9,589 nt of DNA from an uncultured Bergeyella sp. (GTDB lineage Bacteria > Bacteroidota > Bacteroidia > Flavobacteriales > Weeksellaceae). The DNA is taken from NCBI GenBank assembly GCA_916710115.1, contig CAKAOY010000033.1, positions 1-9,589 of the forward strand, in the 5' to 3' direction. Positions 1-6,746 of the stretch are shown here, piece by piece (position 1 is the first letter of the stretch; every line of letters starts with the position of its first letter). Made by a program: the position numbers and the translations under genes. The notes beneath the pieces were generated by a model. The model was not told the origin of the DNA and searched no databases. It was given only the letters and a program-made list of their open reading frames with translations.

Positions 1-373
1 AGATATTTTGGGTATTAGTAGTAGCTTGTATGGAACCTCCAGCTACTTGCCATGGCTCTGTTGGGATAGTAGGCATAATTATACTTGATAAAGGTTTTTT
101 CCCTAACACACCATTATTATCCACGGTAACTACATTAGTCGCAGTGAAAGTCGCATTATTATTAGTTCCCGTTTGTTGATTATCTGTGTAAAGTTCTTGT
201 ATGCGGACTTTTCCTTTTACATCAAGAGTTTCGGTAGGTTCAGTTGTATTGATACCTACCTTGCCTGTGGGCTGTTTCGTCTGAGCGTTGATGGATGCCA
301 TGCCCAATCCAAAAAAGAAAACAACGGCTACTCCGCTCTTCACCGATTGTCTCAGAATAATTTTTTTAGACAT
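1..373 (-). CDS. Exported surface protein with N-terminal VGIN...LDV module (3' end outside window)
   Basis: The frame is open from ATG at 373 to the window edge, giving 124 residues with no stop. An in-frame TAA sits directly upstream of the ATG, so this is the first usable start. Residues 1-30 form a signal peptide: a basic start (K3, K4, R8, K12), a hydrophobic core around 14-26, and likely cleavage after INA30, before Q31. Residues 38-58 carry KVGINTTEPTETLDVKGKVRI, and 81-98 a VV-x4-G-x-LG-x6-I motif. Both recur in the gene at 608-1486, so the two are paralogs. The VGI-T-P-LDV-G pattern is familiar from large flavobacterial surface proteins and from N-terminal parts of tail-fibre-like proteins. 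An exported or cell-surface role is inferred, and no enzymatic function can be assigned. A strong promoter and a long ATTT repeat lie upstream. Full length is unknown. Confidence 0.85.
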   Translation of the reverse strand, partial: MSKKIILRQSVKSGVAVVFFFGLGMASINAQTKQPTGKVGINTTEPTETLDVKGKVRIQELYTDNQQTGTNNNATFTATNVVTVDNNGVLGKKPLSSIIMPTIPTEPWQVAGGSIQATTNTQNI

Positions 374-397
374 TTATGATATTTTTAAAAGAATGAT

Positions 398-451
<54 letters not shown>

Positions 452-465
452 GAATTTCCAATACG

Positions 466-497
466 CAAAGTTAGTATATTTCAGAATGATTTACAAA
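466..497 (-). promoter_or_regulatory. Bacteroidetes-type promoter for the partial surface-protein gene
   Basis: Read on the minus strand, a -33 TTTG (497-494) is followed after exactly 20 bases by TAACTTTG (473-466). That is a perfect match to the TAnnTTTG -7 box of Bacteroidetes housekeeping promoters, with normal spacing. Transcription should begin near 460, upstream of the ATTT tract. A diverged copy of the block occurs at 1603-1633. Confidence 0.75.
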
Positions 498-520
498 AAA
501 AATATAGACAAATTATTTAT

Positions 521-580
521 AAACTATAAAAAAACTCCCTAAATACAACCTTATAAAATCCAAGTTATATTTAGGGAGGG
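521..580 (-). terminator. Rho-independent terminator of the 292-residue surface-protein gene
   Basis: Arms CTCCCTAAATA (535-545) and TATTTAGGGAG (568-578) are a perfect 11-bp inverted repeat. The stem can extend by AAC/GTT past one mismatch. On the minus strand the stem is followed by seven T residues (534-528). It lies 29 bases past the stop codon at 608, and just upstream of the next promoter, so it separates the two paralogs into different transcription units. Confidence 0.8.
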
Positions 581-607
581 TATAAATTTTTCAGTAATGC
601 TTTCTTA

Positions 608-1486
608 CTATTTTATAACTACCAATTGCTGACCACGATCCTGAAGATTTAATCTAAAATTCCCGTCAAATGGGGCTCTTGCCGTTACTACTACGGAAAC
701 ACTATAATTATTTGCATCTCCCCCTGAAGGAACTAAATAGTTTATCAAAATAGGCTGGCTAAAATCCGAAGCATAGCCTTTATCTGTTCCAATATTTGCA
801 GTCTCTGAAGGATTGTAAACTCTTCCTCTAAAATTCACAATTTGCTTCACTTTTTTGAGCATAGTATCGCCTTTATACAGATACATATAAATAATCACCT
901 GTCTGTCCCCATAAGTTGGGATATCATCAATATTCTTATCAGAATCATTATTGGCTCCGTTTTTTTGAACCTCAAAATTAATTATAGATTGTATGGTTAA
1001 GAATTCTCCTGCATTTGCTGTAAAAGTAGTATTTCTATTTGTATAATCACCAGAAGATGCTGTCACATCACTCTTTGAACCAAACACATAATAATTAGAA
1101 TAGTTATCTTGTGCATCTTTTGACCTATCAGTAAGTGCTGTTCCCCCTCTTGCTCTATCATTATTTGTATTCCATTTTAATCCTTTTGCAGGATGGTCAA
1201 GGATGTTTATTACTGGGGCTTTACTTATCACTTCACCCCAGTTTCTCTGCCCCAGAGTACCATCTGTTTTCGCTACTACTACCTTAGGGAAATCAACTGT
1301 ATTTTCTCCATTTGCTAAGGCTCTTACTCTTCCGTTTCCTTCAACATCTAAGGCTTCTGTAGGAGCAGTATTATTAATCCCTACTCTTCCTGTGTTCGTT
1401 GTTGTAGTGTTCTGTGTAGAACCTGTATTTTGTGCATAGTATATGCTGGAAACCATCATTCCCAATATGAATAAATTCTTTTTCAT
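608..1486 (-). CDS. Exported surface protein with VGIN...LDV module, 292 residues
   Basis: The start is taken at ATG 1486. A longer frame begins at 1519, but that codon overlaps the -7 box TATATTTG (1524-1517), so it would not be transcribed from that promoter. The chosen start also gives a clean signal peptide: K2 K3, hydrophobic 5-15, and YYA18 before Q19. Residues 20-33 are a low-complexity Asn/Thr/Gly linker. Residues 34-57 hold RVGINNTAPTEALDVEG and RVRAL, and 69-87 hold VV-x5-G-x-LG-x6-I, both shared with the partial gene at 1-373. The remaining roughly 200 residues alternate polar and hydrophobic stretches as in beta-rich domains and end LVVIK; I do not recognise that domain. No Cys-containing lipobox or C-terminal sorting domain is evident. 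It is likely secreted or surface-exposed; function unknown. A terminator lies downstream. Confidence 0.85.
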   Translation of the reverse strand: MKKNLFILGMMVSSIYYAQNTGSTQNTTTTNTGRVGINNTAPTEALDVEGNGRVRALANGENTVDFPKVVVAKTDGTLGQRNWGEVISKAPVINILDHPAKGLKWNTNNDRARGGTALTDRSKDAQDNYSNYYVFGSKSDVTASSGDYTNRNTTFTANAGEFLTIQSIINFEVQKNGANNDSDKNIDDIPTYGDRQVIIYMYLYKGDTMLKKVKQIVNFRGRVYNPSETANIGTDKGYASDFSQPILINYLVPSGGDANNYSVSVVVTARAPFDGNFRLNLQDRGQQLVVIK

Positions 1487-1516
1487 AGATAAAAAAACTT
1501 TTTTAAAATGAGTCGG

Positions 1517-1524
1517 CAAATATA
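1517..1524 (-). promoter_or_regulatory. -7 box (TATATTTG) of the 292-residue surface-protein gene
   Basis: On the minus strand TATATTTG matches TAnnTTTG perfectly, 30 bases upstream of ATG 1486. The -33 region is A/T-rich without a clear TTG, so the promoter is incomplete by eye. Its position decides the start codon of the downstream gene. Confidence 0.5.
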
Positions 1525-1602
1525 TGAAAAAAAATAATTCTAAAAATAATATCTTAAAAATTAGGATATTAGGTTTTTATTTGTAGAAAATAACAATTAT
1601 GG

Positions 1603-1633
1603 AAAGTTGATATATTTCGGGCTGATTTGCAAA
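1603..1633 (-). repeat. Diverged copy of the promoter block at 467-497
   Basis: This block matches 467-497 at 25 of 31 positions without gaps. It keeps the -33 TTTG (1633-1630, minus strand), but its -7 equivalent reads CAACTTTC (1609-1602) instead of TAACTTTG. It lies upstream of the second paralog, in the same orientation as the first copy. It may be the decayed ancestral promoter of that gene or a retained regulator site; the sequence does not decide. Confidence 0.5.
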
Positions 1634-1664
1634 TAATGGTATGGGCAATTTTGTTTAAATGTAG

Positions 1665-1672
1665 TATATTTG
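1665..1672 (+). promoter_or_regulatory. -7 box (TATATTTG) for the plus-strand glycosyltransferase operon
   Basis: TATATTTG is a perfect TAnnTTTG match followed by CAG, ending 23 bases before the ATG at 1696. A TTTTG lies upstream (1649-1653) but only 11 bases away, shorter than the usual 17-23, so the -33 element is uncertain. The leader would be under 20 bases long. Confidence 0.5.
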
Positions 1673-1695
1673 CAGTCTTTATAATGGTATAATCT

Positions 1696-2601
1696 ATGCA
1701 AGGTAAGAAGAAACTATCTATTGTAGTGCTATCCTATAACCATCAAGAGTATATAGAACAAGCTTTGGAGGGAATTTTTATGCAAAAAGTAGATTTCCCA
1801 ATAGAACTCATACTATGTGATGATAAGTCTCCAGACAATACCCACAAAGTGATAGAAGCCTATCTGAAAAATACACCTCCTCATATAGAAGTGAAATATA
1901 CTCGCCACGAACAGAATATGGGTTCTACGCCGAACTTTTATTATGCCCTACGGCAGGTTACGGGAGAGTATTTGGCGTTTTGTGAGGGGGATGATTATTG
2001 GACAGATGAACACAAACTACAAACTCAATATGATTTTTTGGAGCAAAATCCAGAATATGCTATTTGCTTTCATCAGGCGAATAATGTATCTCCATACTCT
2101 GAGTTGGATGGAAAGCCATTTTCTATCATAGAGGACAGAGATTATACGCCTTTGGAGATTTATCAGCATTGGGTAGTGCATACGGCTACGGTAGTGATGC
2201 GTTCGGCAACTTTGAGGACATTGGCCTTTAAGGAGACATTGAACGACCCTACTTTGCAGTATTTTGATACGGCTATATTCTTGGCTGCCACTACTTTGGG
2301 CAAGATGCGAGGTTTTTCTAAAACGATGTCTGCCTATCGCCGACACGACGCAGGGCTTTCCTTTGGGGCGGTTAATTTTCGGAGAGATTTGAAACATAAT
2401 CATTTGGATACGATTATTGGAAATTTCTATCAAGGAAAAATCAAACAACACTCGGATTGGCAGATATTTATTAGAAGCTATAACGACTTTTTCCAGACAT
2501 TGAAGCAGGGACAATTTGCTACAGCATTTCAGTTTTTGAAATGGATTTTAAAACATTATAAAAAATTGATTATTTATTTGTTAAAAAAAATAAGGCATTA
2601 A
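1696..2601 (+). CDS. Glycosyltransferase family 2 (GT-A fold), 301 residues
   Basis: It would transfer a sugar from a nucleotide donor during surface-polysaccharide assembly in the cytoplasm. The N-terminal GT-A domain shows the usual order: SIVVLSYNHQEYIEQAL (8-24), then CDDKSPDNT (41-49) with nucleotide-contacting aspartates, NMGSTPNF (74-81), TGEYLAF (89-95), and EGDDYW (97-102) as the metal-binding DxD-type motif. The C-terminal 60 residues are basic and end in a short hydrophobic/basic helix, which may rest on the membrane. An upstream in-frame ATG at 1684 is closed by TAA two codons later, so 1696 is the start. It is first in a plus-strand operon, with three bases to the acyltransferase. 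Its G+C looks higher than that of the next gene: 24 of 60 bases at 2221-2280. Donor and acceptor cannot be read from sequence. Confidence 0.9.
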   Translation: MQGKKKLSIVVLSYNHQEYIEQALEGIFMQKVDFPIELILCDDKSPDNTHKVIEAYLKNTPPHIEVKYTRHEQNMGSTPNFYYALRQVTGEYLAFCEGDDYWTDEHKLQTQYDFLEQNPEYAICFHQANNVSPYSELDGKPFSIIEDRDYTPLEIYQHWVVHTATVVMRSATLRTLAFKETLNDPTLQYFDTAIFLAATTLGKMRGFSKTMSAYRRHDAGLSFGAVNFRRDLKHNHLDTIIGNFYQGKIKQHSDWQIFIRSYNDFFQTLKQGQFATAFQFLKWILKHYKKLIIYLLKKIRH

Positions 2602-2604
2602 TTT

Positions 2605-3708
2605 ATGATAACTCGTATTGTTAATCTTTTTAAGATAGATGTTTCAGGAAATAGGATATTTGGATTGGATTTATTGAGGTGTGCTGCTATTTTTTTTGTT
2701 CTTCTTACTCATTTTTTAGAAAGTATCAAACCTAATAATTTGACTCATTTTTATTATAAATATCTATATATAGATGGAGTGGGGTTATTTTTTGTACTAA
2801 GTGGTTTTTTAATTGGTACTATACTAACAAAGGAATTTCTTAAATATGGGATTTCTTTTTCTACGCTACTAAATTTTTGGAAAAGAAGATGGTTTAGAAC
2901 TTTGCCTAACTATTATTTGGTTATGCTATTTGTTTTAACCTTTAATTACTTTTATAAGAATATTGATATATCCTTTGCAGATGTGTTAAGAAGAATAACT
3001 TTCACTCAAAATTTTTACTCATTAGACGAGAATTATTATAGAAAATTCCCAGAAGGCTGGAGCCTTTCTGTAGAGGAGTGGTTCTATCTCTTATTTCCAT
3101 TACTCATATTTATTGTACATCGTGTTACTAAAAAATCTTATCTACCTACATATATTTATCGATTATCACTTATCATTTTATTAGTTTTTTCTTCATTTAG
3201 ATTTTATGATGAATTGATTTTGGGAAATCCTTTCAAATCTCATTTAGTAATTTTTAGATTAGATGCTATACTATACGGCGTTGTTGGTGCTACAATTGCT
3301 TATTTTCATAAGAATTTTTGGATTAAAATTAAGATACCAGCACTTATAATTTCAATAATGTTGCTCTTGATAAATAGGATTTATATACATGATATTAGAA
3401 GTTTATCTCTAATTTTAGACTCTGTGTTTGTACTAGGATTATTGCCATTTTTGAGCAGTTTCAAAATTAATCGCCCCAATTTTATTACTCAATGTATTAC
3501 TTGGATTTCCTTGATTTCCTATTCTTTATATTTGCTCAATTTGTTTATTATTGATAATCTTATTAATCCTTTTACTTATCTTTATTCTGATAAGAACAGT
3601 ATCAAATTCTTTTTATTTTTATCTTTCTGTATGTTATTTTCTACACTTTTATATAAATATATTGAACTTCCTATTATAAAATGGAGGGATAAAATCACTA
3701 AAAAATAA
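2605..3708 (+). CDS. Acyltransferase-3 family membrane protein (OafA-like), 367 residues
   Basis: Members of this family carry acyl groups, commonly acetyl, across the inner membrane onto sugars of O-antigen, capsule or exopolysaccharide. Family hallmarks: GLDLLRCAAIFFVLLTH (20-36) with R25 and the likely catalytic H36, the FFVLSGFLIG segment (62-71), and GWSLSVEEWFY (151-161) with E157/E158. About ten hydrophobic segments fill the length, as expected, and 367 residues fits the family without an extra SGNH domain. It lies three bases after the GT2 gene, suggesting translational coupling, so it probably decorates the same glycan. It is strikingly A/T-rich (14 G+C of 60 at 3181-3240) compared with the preceding gene, which suggests a different origin. 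The acyl group and the sugar position are unknown. Confidence 0.9.
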   Translation: MITRIVNLFKIDVSGNRIFGLDLLRCAAIFFVLLTHFLESIKPNNLTHFYYKYLYIDGVGLFFVLSGFLIGTILTKEFLKYGISFSTLLNFWKRRWFRTLPNYYLVMLFVLTFNYFYKNIDISFADVLRRITFTQNFYSLDENYYRKFPEGWSLSVEEWFYLLFPLLIFIVHRVTKKSYLPTYIYRLSLIILLVFSSFRFYDELILGNPFKSHLVIFRLDAILYGVVGATIAYFHKNFWIKIKIPALIISIMLLLINRIYIHDIRSLSLILDSVFVLGLLPFLSSFKINRPNFITQCITWISLISYSLYLLNLFIIDNLINPFTYLYSDKNSIKFFLFLSFCMLFSTLLYKYIELPIIKWRDKITKK

Positions 3709-3741
3709 AAATTAATTATTTTCGTGGATTAAATTTCTATT

Positions 3742-4881
3742 ATGAAAAAAAGAATAGGTTTCTATTCGTCAAGACCATTAGAGGACAAGAGAAACTGGTC
3801 GGGGACGATGTATAAAATGTACGAGCAAATCCTAAAACACGGCTACGAAGTAGTGTGGGTACCCATAGTACAACTATCCGAAAGCCAGCAAAAGATATAC
3901 TCCTTTATTGAAAAATCAATGCAGAAGATATTTAATAGAGGATACAACCAGCATATCAATTTATACAAAGCTTTACTTCTATCAAAAAAACTCAAAAGAA
4001 CGATAAAACAGCAAAATATTGATATTCTTTTTGCTCCTACGGCAGTCTGTGAACTCGCATTTTTAAAAACGGATATACCGATTATCTACCTTAATGATGC
4101 CAATATCGCTCAGTTGCTCAACTATTATCCATATTATTCAGGTTTTGGTATTTTATCTAAAAGAGAAACACTCTGGTTAGAGAGAAAAACACTCAATAAT
4201 GTGGATGTAGCCATATTCTCTTCCGAATGGGCAGTAGATTTTGCTAAGAAACACTATCAAATCCCTACTGAAAAAATAAAACTCCTAAAATTTGGGGCAA
4301 ATTTGGAAGTTCCAGAGCATCTCCCATCTCGCAGAGTGATTGATGGTGAATATCGTTTCTTATTCTTAGCAGTAAATTGGGAAAGAAAAAGGGGTAATTT
4401 AGCCTTTGAAACTCTTAAAATATTGAAAAACAAGGGGTATAATGTGAAATTTACCATCGTGGGGTGCGAACCAAATATCCAAGAAAATTGGGTTGAGATT
4501 ATCCCATTTTTAAATAAAAATAATCCAGCCGATTTGCAGAAAATCCAAGATTTTTTGCTGACTTCGCATTTCCTTTTTGTACCTACTGAGGCAGATTGTA
4601 CTCCGATAGTATTTTGCGAGGCATCGGGCTATGGACTTCCGATAATTTCTACCGATACAGGAGGCGTGTCGGCTCATATTGAAAACGGAAAAACAGGAAT
4701 TTTGCTTCCTGAAAATGCTACGGCGGAAGACTATGCCCACGAAATAGAAAAATTATTACAACATCCAGAACAGATATTAGAAAAATCCCAAAACGCCCGA
4801 GCAAAGTACGAAAAGGAACTCAATTGGGAGAATTGGGGGAATCAATTTAATGATATTATAAAAAATATCTTATCTCAATAG
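3742..4881 (+). CDS. Glycosyltransferase family 4-like (GT-B fold), 379 residues
   Basis: A two-domain retaining glycosyltransferase is predicted, cytoplasmic and polysaccharide-building. The N-terminal domain begins KKRIGFYSSRP, with an acceptor-side SGTMYKMYEQILKHGYEV (20-37). The C-terminal donor domain starts around 200 (EYRFLFLAVNWERKRG, with the basic ERKRG patch) and carries EADCTPIVFCEASGYGLP (283-300), where D285 and E293 have the spacing of the GT4 EX7E motif, followed by STDTGGV and NGKTGILLP. Length is typical. It is last of three plus-strand genes, 33 bases after the acyltransferase, without a clear promoter in the gap. Its last 12 bases overlap the convergent GT2 gene at 4870, and a candidate terminator lies 55 bases past its stop, inside that opposing gene. 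Specificity cannot be read. Confidence 0.9.
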   Translation: MKKRIGFYSSRPLEDKRNWSGTMYKMYEQILKHGYEVVWVPIVQLSESQQKIYSFIEKSMQKIFNRGYNQHINLYKALLLSKKLKRTIKQQNIDILFAPTAVCELAFLKTDIPIIYLNDANIAQLLNYYPYYSGFGILSKRETLWLERKTLNNVDVAIFSSEWAVDFAKKHYQIPTEKIKLLKFGANLEVPEHLPSRRVIDGEYRFLFLAVNWERKRGNLAFETLKILKNKGYNVKFTIVGCEPNIQENWVEIIPFLNKNNPADLQKIQDFLLTSHFLFVPTEADCTPIVFCEASGYGLPIISTDTGGVSAHIENGKTGILLPENATAEDYAHEIEKLLQHPEQILEKSQNARAKYEKELNWENWGNQFNDIIKNILSQ

Positions 4882-5724
4882 TCGTTTTTTCCAAAATTTG
4901 AATGATAGGGAGAGAGGTATCCCACGGAATCTATCAAGCCAAGGTATATGCTTGGCTTTTAAGGCGATATTCCAATAAGTGGTTGCCCATTCTTCCTTTT
5001 GAATATCAGTGTCTGAATATGCAATTTTCTCTGAAAGAGAAAGCATTGCCCCTCGCGGGTTGTTTTCCATTAGTTTGCCATATTTAGCGGAAAGTCCATC
5101 TTCTAAATAGTTGCCACTTGCCAATACATAGTTGGTGTATAGTACCCTATAACGCTTTCCTATCCTACGATGAACCAAAGACTCTGGGCAGAATTTTTCT
5201 CCCTCAAATTGTGGGAATGGGTATTTTTTTGCAATTTTTGTTTTGTAGCAAAATGCCATTTCTCCCCAATGTTCCCAATGGAACTCACCTTCTTCGTCAT
5301 AAAACCACATTTTGTTATTGTATTTTGTGGTATCGTATTGTATATCTTCAGTAAAACGAATAAATGTAAATCCTGCGATATTTTCTTCCTTAACTCGCTC
5401 CATAAGAGCGTAACAAGTCTCGATACAGTTTTCTAATAAATAATCATCAGAATCTATCACAATAAAAAAATCACCTTTTGCCAAGGTCACTCCTGTATTG
5501 ATAGCAATATGTTTTCCTTGATTTTTCTGTTTTATATAAGTGATTTTTATTATTCCTTCATCAATAAAAGACTTTATTAATGCTTCTGTGTCGTCTGTGG
5601 AGCCATCATCTACAATTACCCAATCAAAGTTTTGATTTGTTTGTGTTTTTAGGCTTTCATATAGTTTGGGTAGGGTATAGGCCCTGTTGTAGGTTGGAGT
5701 GAATATAGTTATTAATCTTTCCAT
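4870..5724 (-). CDS. Glycosyltransferase family 2 (GT-A fold), 284 residues
   Basis: An inverting-type GT-A glycosyltransferase is predicted for polysaccharide assembly. It opens with LITIFTPTYNRAYTLPKLY (4-22), has VDDGSTDDT (38-46) for nucleotide binding, NQGKHIAINTG (68-78), and IDSDDYLL (90-97) with D91/D93/D94 as the DxD metal site. The C-terminal part has KFCPES, RIGKRYRVLYTNYVLASG and a basic tail ending WKKRLLR. Length is normal for a single-domain GT2. It is third in the minus-strand block, its start overlapping the end of the 343-residue gene by 13 bases, so translation is probably coupled. Its 3' end overlaps the convergent GT4 gene by 12 bases. All motifs are intact, unlike the GT2 pseudogene that heads the same block. 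Sugar specificity is not predictable. Confidence 0.9.
   Translation of the reverse strand: MERLITIFTPTYNRAYTLPKLYESLKTQTNQNFDWVIVDDGSTDDTEALIKSFIDEGIIKITYIKQKNQGKHIAINTGVTLAKGDFFIVIDSDDYLLENCIETCYALMERVKEENIAGFTFIRFTEDIQYDTTKYNNKMWFYDEEGEFHWEHWGEMAFCYKTKIAKKYPFPQFEGEKFCPESLVHRRIGKRYRVLYTNYVLASGNYLEDGLSAKYGKLMENNPRGAMLSLSEKIAYSDTDIQKEEWATTYWNIALKAKHIPWLDRFRGIPLSLSFKFWKKRLLR
4936..4960 (+). terminator. Candidate terminator of the plus-strand operon, inside the convergent gene
   Basis: AAGCCAAG (4936-4943) and CTTGGCTT (4951-4958) form a perfect 8-bp stem with a 7-base loop, running into TTTT (4957-4960) on the plus strand. It lies 55 bases past the GT4 stop codon. The stem has four G/C pairs and the T run is short, so activity is uncertain. 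The sequence also encodes part of the opposing GT2, so chance cannot be excluded. Confidence 0.4.
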
Positions 5725-6743
5725 AATTTGGGTAAATCTATTTTTTGATGTGGCTCTATATCCAAAACATATTTTAGCCAGTTTTCCACACCATATTTAT
5801 TAACTATTTTCTCATCAATTTCGTAATAAGGTTTTTCTAAAAACTCTTTCAGCCCAGAGAAATCCTCATAATCTGTAATAAAAATATTATCAGGATGATA
5901 AAAATCATAATTTTTAACATTCACATTATCAGTAATAATTTTTTTCTTATAATATATCGCCTCAAAAAATCTGAAACTTAGTCCATCGTGGTGTGGTAGT
6001 TTTAGGTCTAACACAGCTTTGGATTGCATCAAGTTTTGCCAATTTTCTTCGAAAGATATCCCATCATGTATAAATTTTATCCCTCCCTTGTTTTGGATAG
6101 GAACATGATTAGGAACATCTAATATCAGATTGAGTTTCAAGTGTTTTTTATTGGCATATTCGCTAATTTTTGTTGCATATTTTATCCTATCTGGAGTGCC
6201 AACTCCTACATAAAAAATATCAGTATCTGCCTGAGTGTTTGTGTGTGGATTTGGGAACCAACAATTCGTAAGGGGCAAAAAATGATATTTCAATTGGTCA
6301 TTTTTATCAAAAGTAAATATTTTATCAAAAAGAGGTTGGTGGTCTAATATTTTTTGCCCTACCGCCATACCATCAAATTGATAACTCATCATCTGCTTAG
6401 ATATTTTTCGGCAGAGTTGGATTACTTTTTCTGAGTATAGGTCTGCACGGAAAAATAGGATATAATCTATTTTTGGGTGCTTTTTAATGATATTTTTTAA
6501 TCTCTTTATATCAATTTTTTGATGATATTCATCATATTTTCTATGTAGAAAAGTTTTATCTTTGAAGAAAATTCTCCTAAAAATATTTTCGTATTTAGTC
6601 CAAATATTTACTTTAAATTCTGGGATATTGCCCCACTCTTGGGAATAAAAATGAATAGGTTCTAATCCTATTTTTTCGGCCTGGGAGCAGAAATATTCTC
6701 CTAATTGATTGTAGAAGATTAATATTTTTTCTTTTTTAGGCAT
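5712..6743 (-). CDS. Probable GT-B-type glycosyltransferase (CgeB/Glyco_trans_1_2-like), 343 residues
   Basis: I recognise this only at the level of a family resembling lipopolysaccharide-biosynthesis proteins related to CgeB. The N-terminal half (EKILIFYNQLGEYF; IDYILFFRADLYS near 93-105) reads like the first Rossmann domain of a GT-B enzyme. The second half has DIFYVGVGTPDRIKYA and then LPHHDGLSFRFFEAIYYKKK (249-268), where E261 sits where GT4-like enzymes place the second glutamate of the donor site, followed by IITDN. No DxD typical of GT-A enzymes, no signal peptide and no membrane segment were seen. It starts three bases after the stop of the GT2 pseudogene and overlaps the next GT2 by 13 bases, so it belongs to the minus-strand unit. 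It is probably a cytoplasmic sugar transferase; a role in capping or modification is possible. Confidence 0.65.
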   Translation of the reverse strand: MPKKEKILIFYNQLGEYFCSQAEKIGLEPIHFYSQEWGNIPEFKVNIWTKYENIFRRIFFKDKTFLHRKYDEYHQKIDIKRLKNIIKKHPKIDYILFFRADLYSEKVIQLCRKISKQMMSYQFDGMAVGQKILDHQPLFDKIFTFDKNDQLKYHFLPLTNCWFPNPHTNTQADTDIFYVGVGTPDRIKYATKISEYANKKHLKLNLILDVPNHVPIQNKGGIKFIHDGISFEENWQNLMQSKAVLDLKLPHHDGLSFRFFEAIYYKKKIITDNVNVKNYDFYHPDNIFITDYEDFSGLKEFLEKPYYEIDEKIVNKYGVENWLKYVLDIEPHQKIDLPKLWKD

Positions 6744-6746
6744 TTT

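Noticed and set aside
608..1519. Longer version of the 292-residue surface protein starting MPTHFKK
   Set aside because: Its start codon lies in the -7 box TATATTTG and upstream of the expected transcript start, and it would bury the signal peptide. The start at 1486 explains both.
1547..1571. TAATATC / GATATTA inverted repeat with 11-base loop
   Set aside because: Seven almost entirely A/T pairs in an A/T-rich intergenic region, with no T run and no association with a gene end. Likely chance.
1684..1692. ATG-GTA-TAA upstream mini-frame before the GT2 at 1696
   Set aside because: A two-codon frame in an A/T-rich leader is expected by chance. It was useful only for showing that 1696 is the first viable start.
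2017..2514. 165-codon minus-strand open frame
   Set aside because: It lies antisense inside the GT2 gene with clear motifs in the sense frame. The reverse frame is basic, Ser/Arg-rich and without recognisable features.
5118..5436. Overlapping plus-strand open frames of 78 and 88 codons
   Set aside because: Both are antisense to the intact GT2 at 4870-5724, rich in Phe and Cys as expected for shadows of A/T-rich coding DNA.
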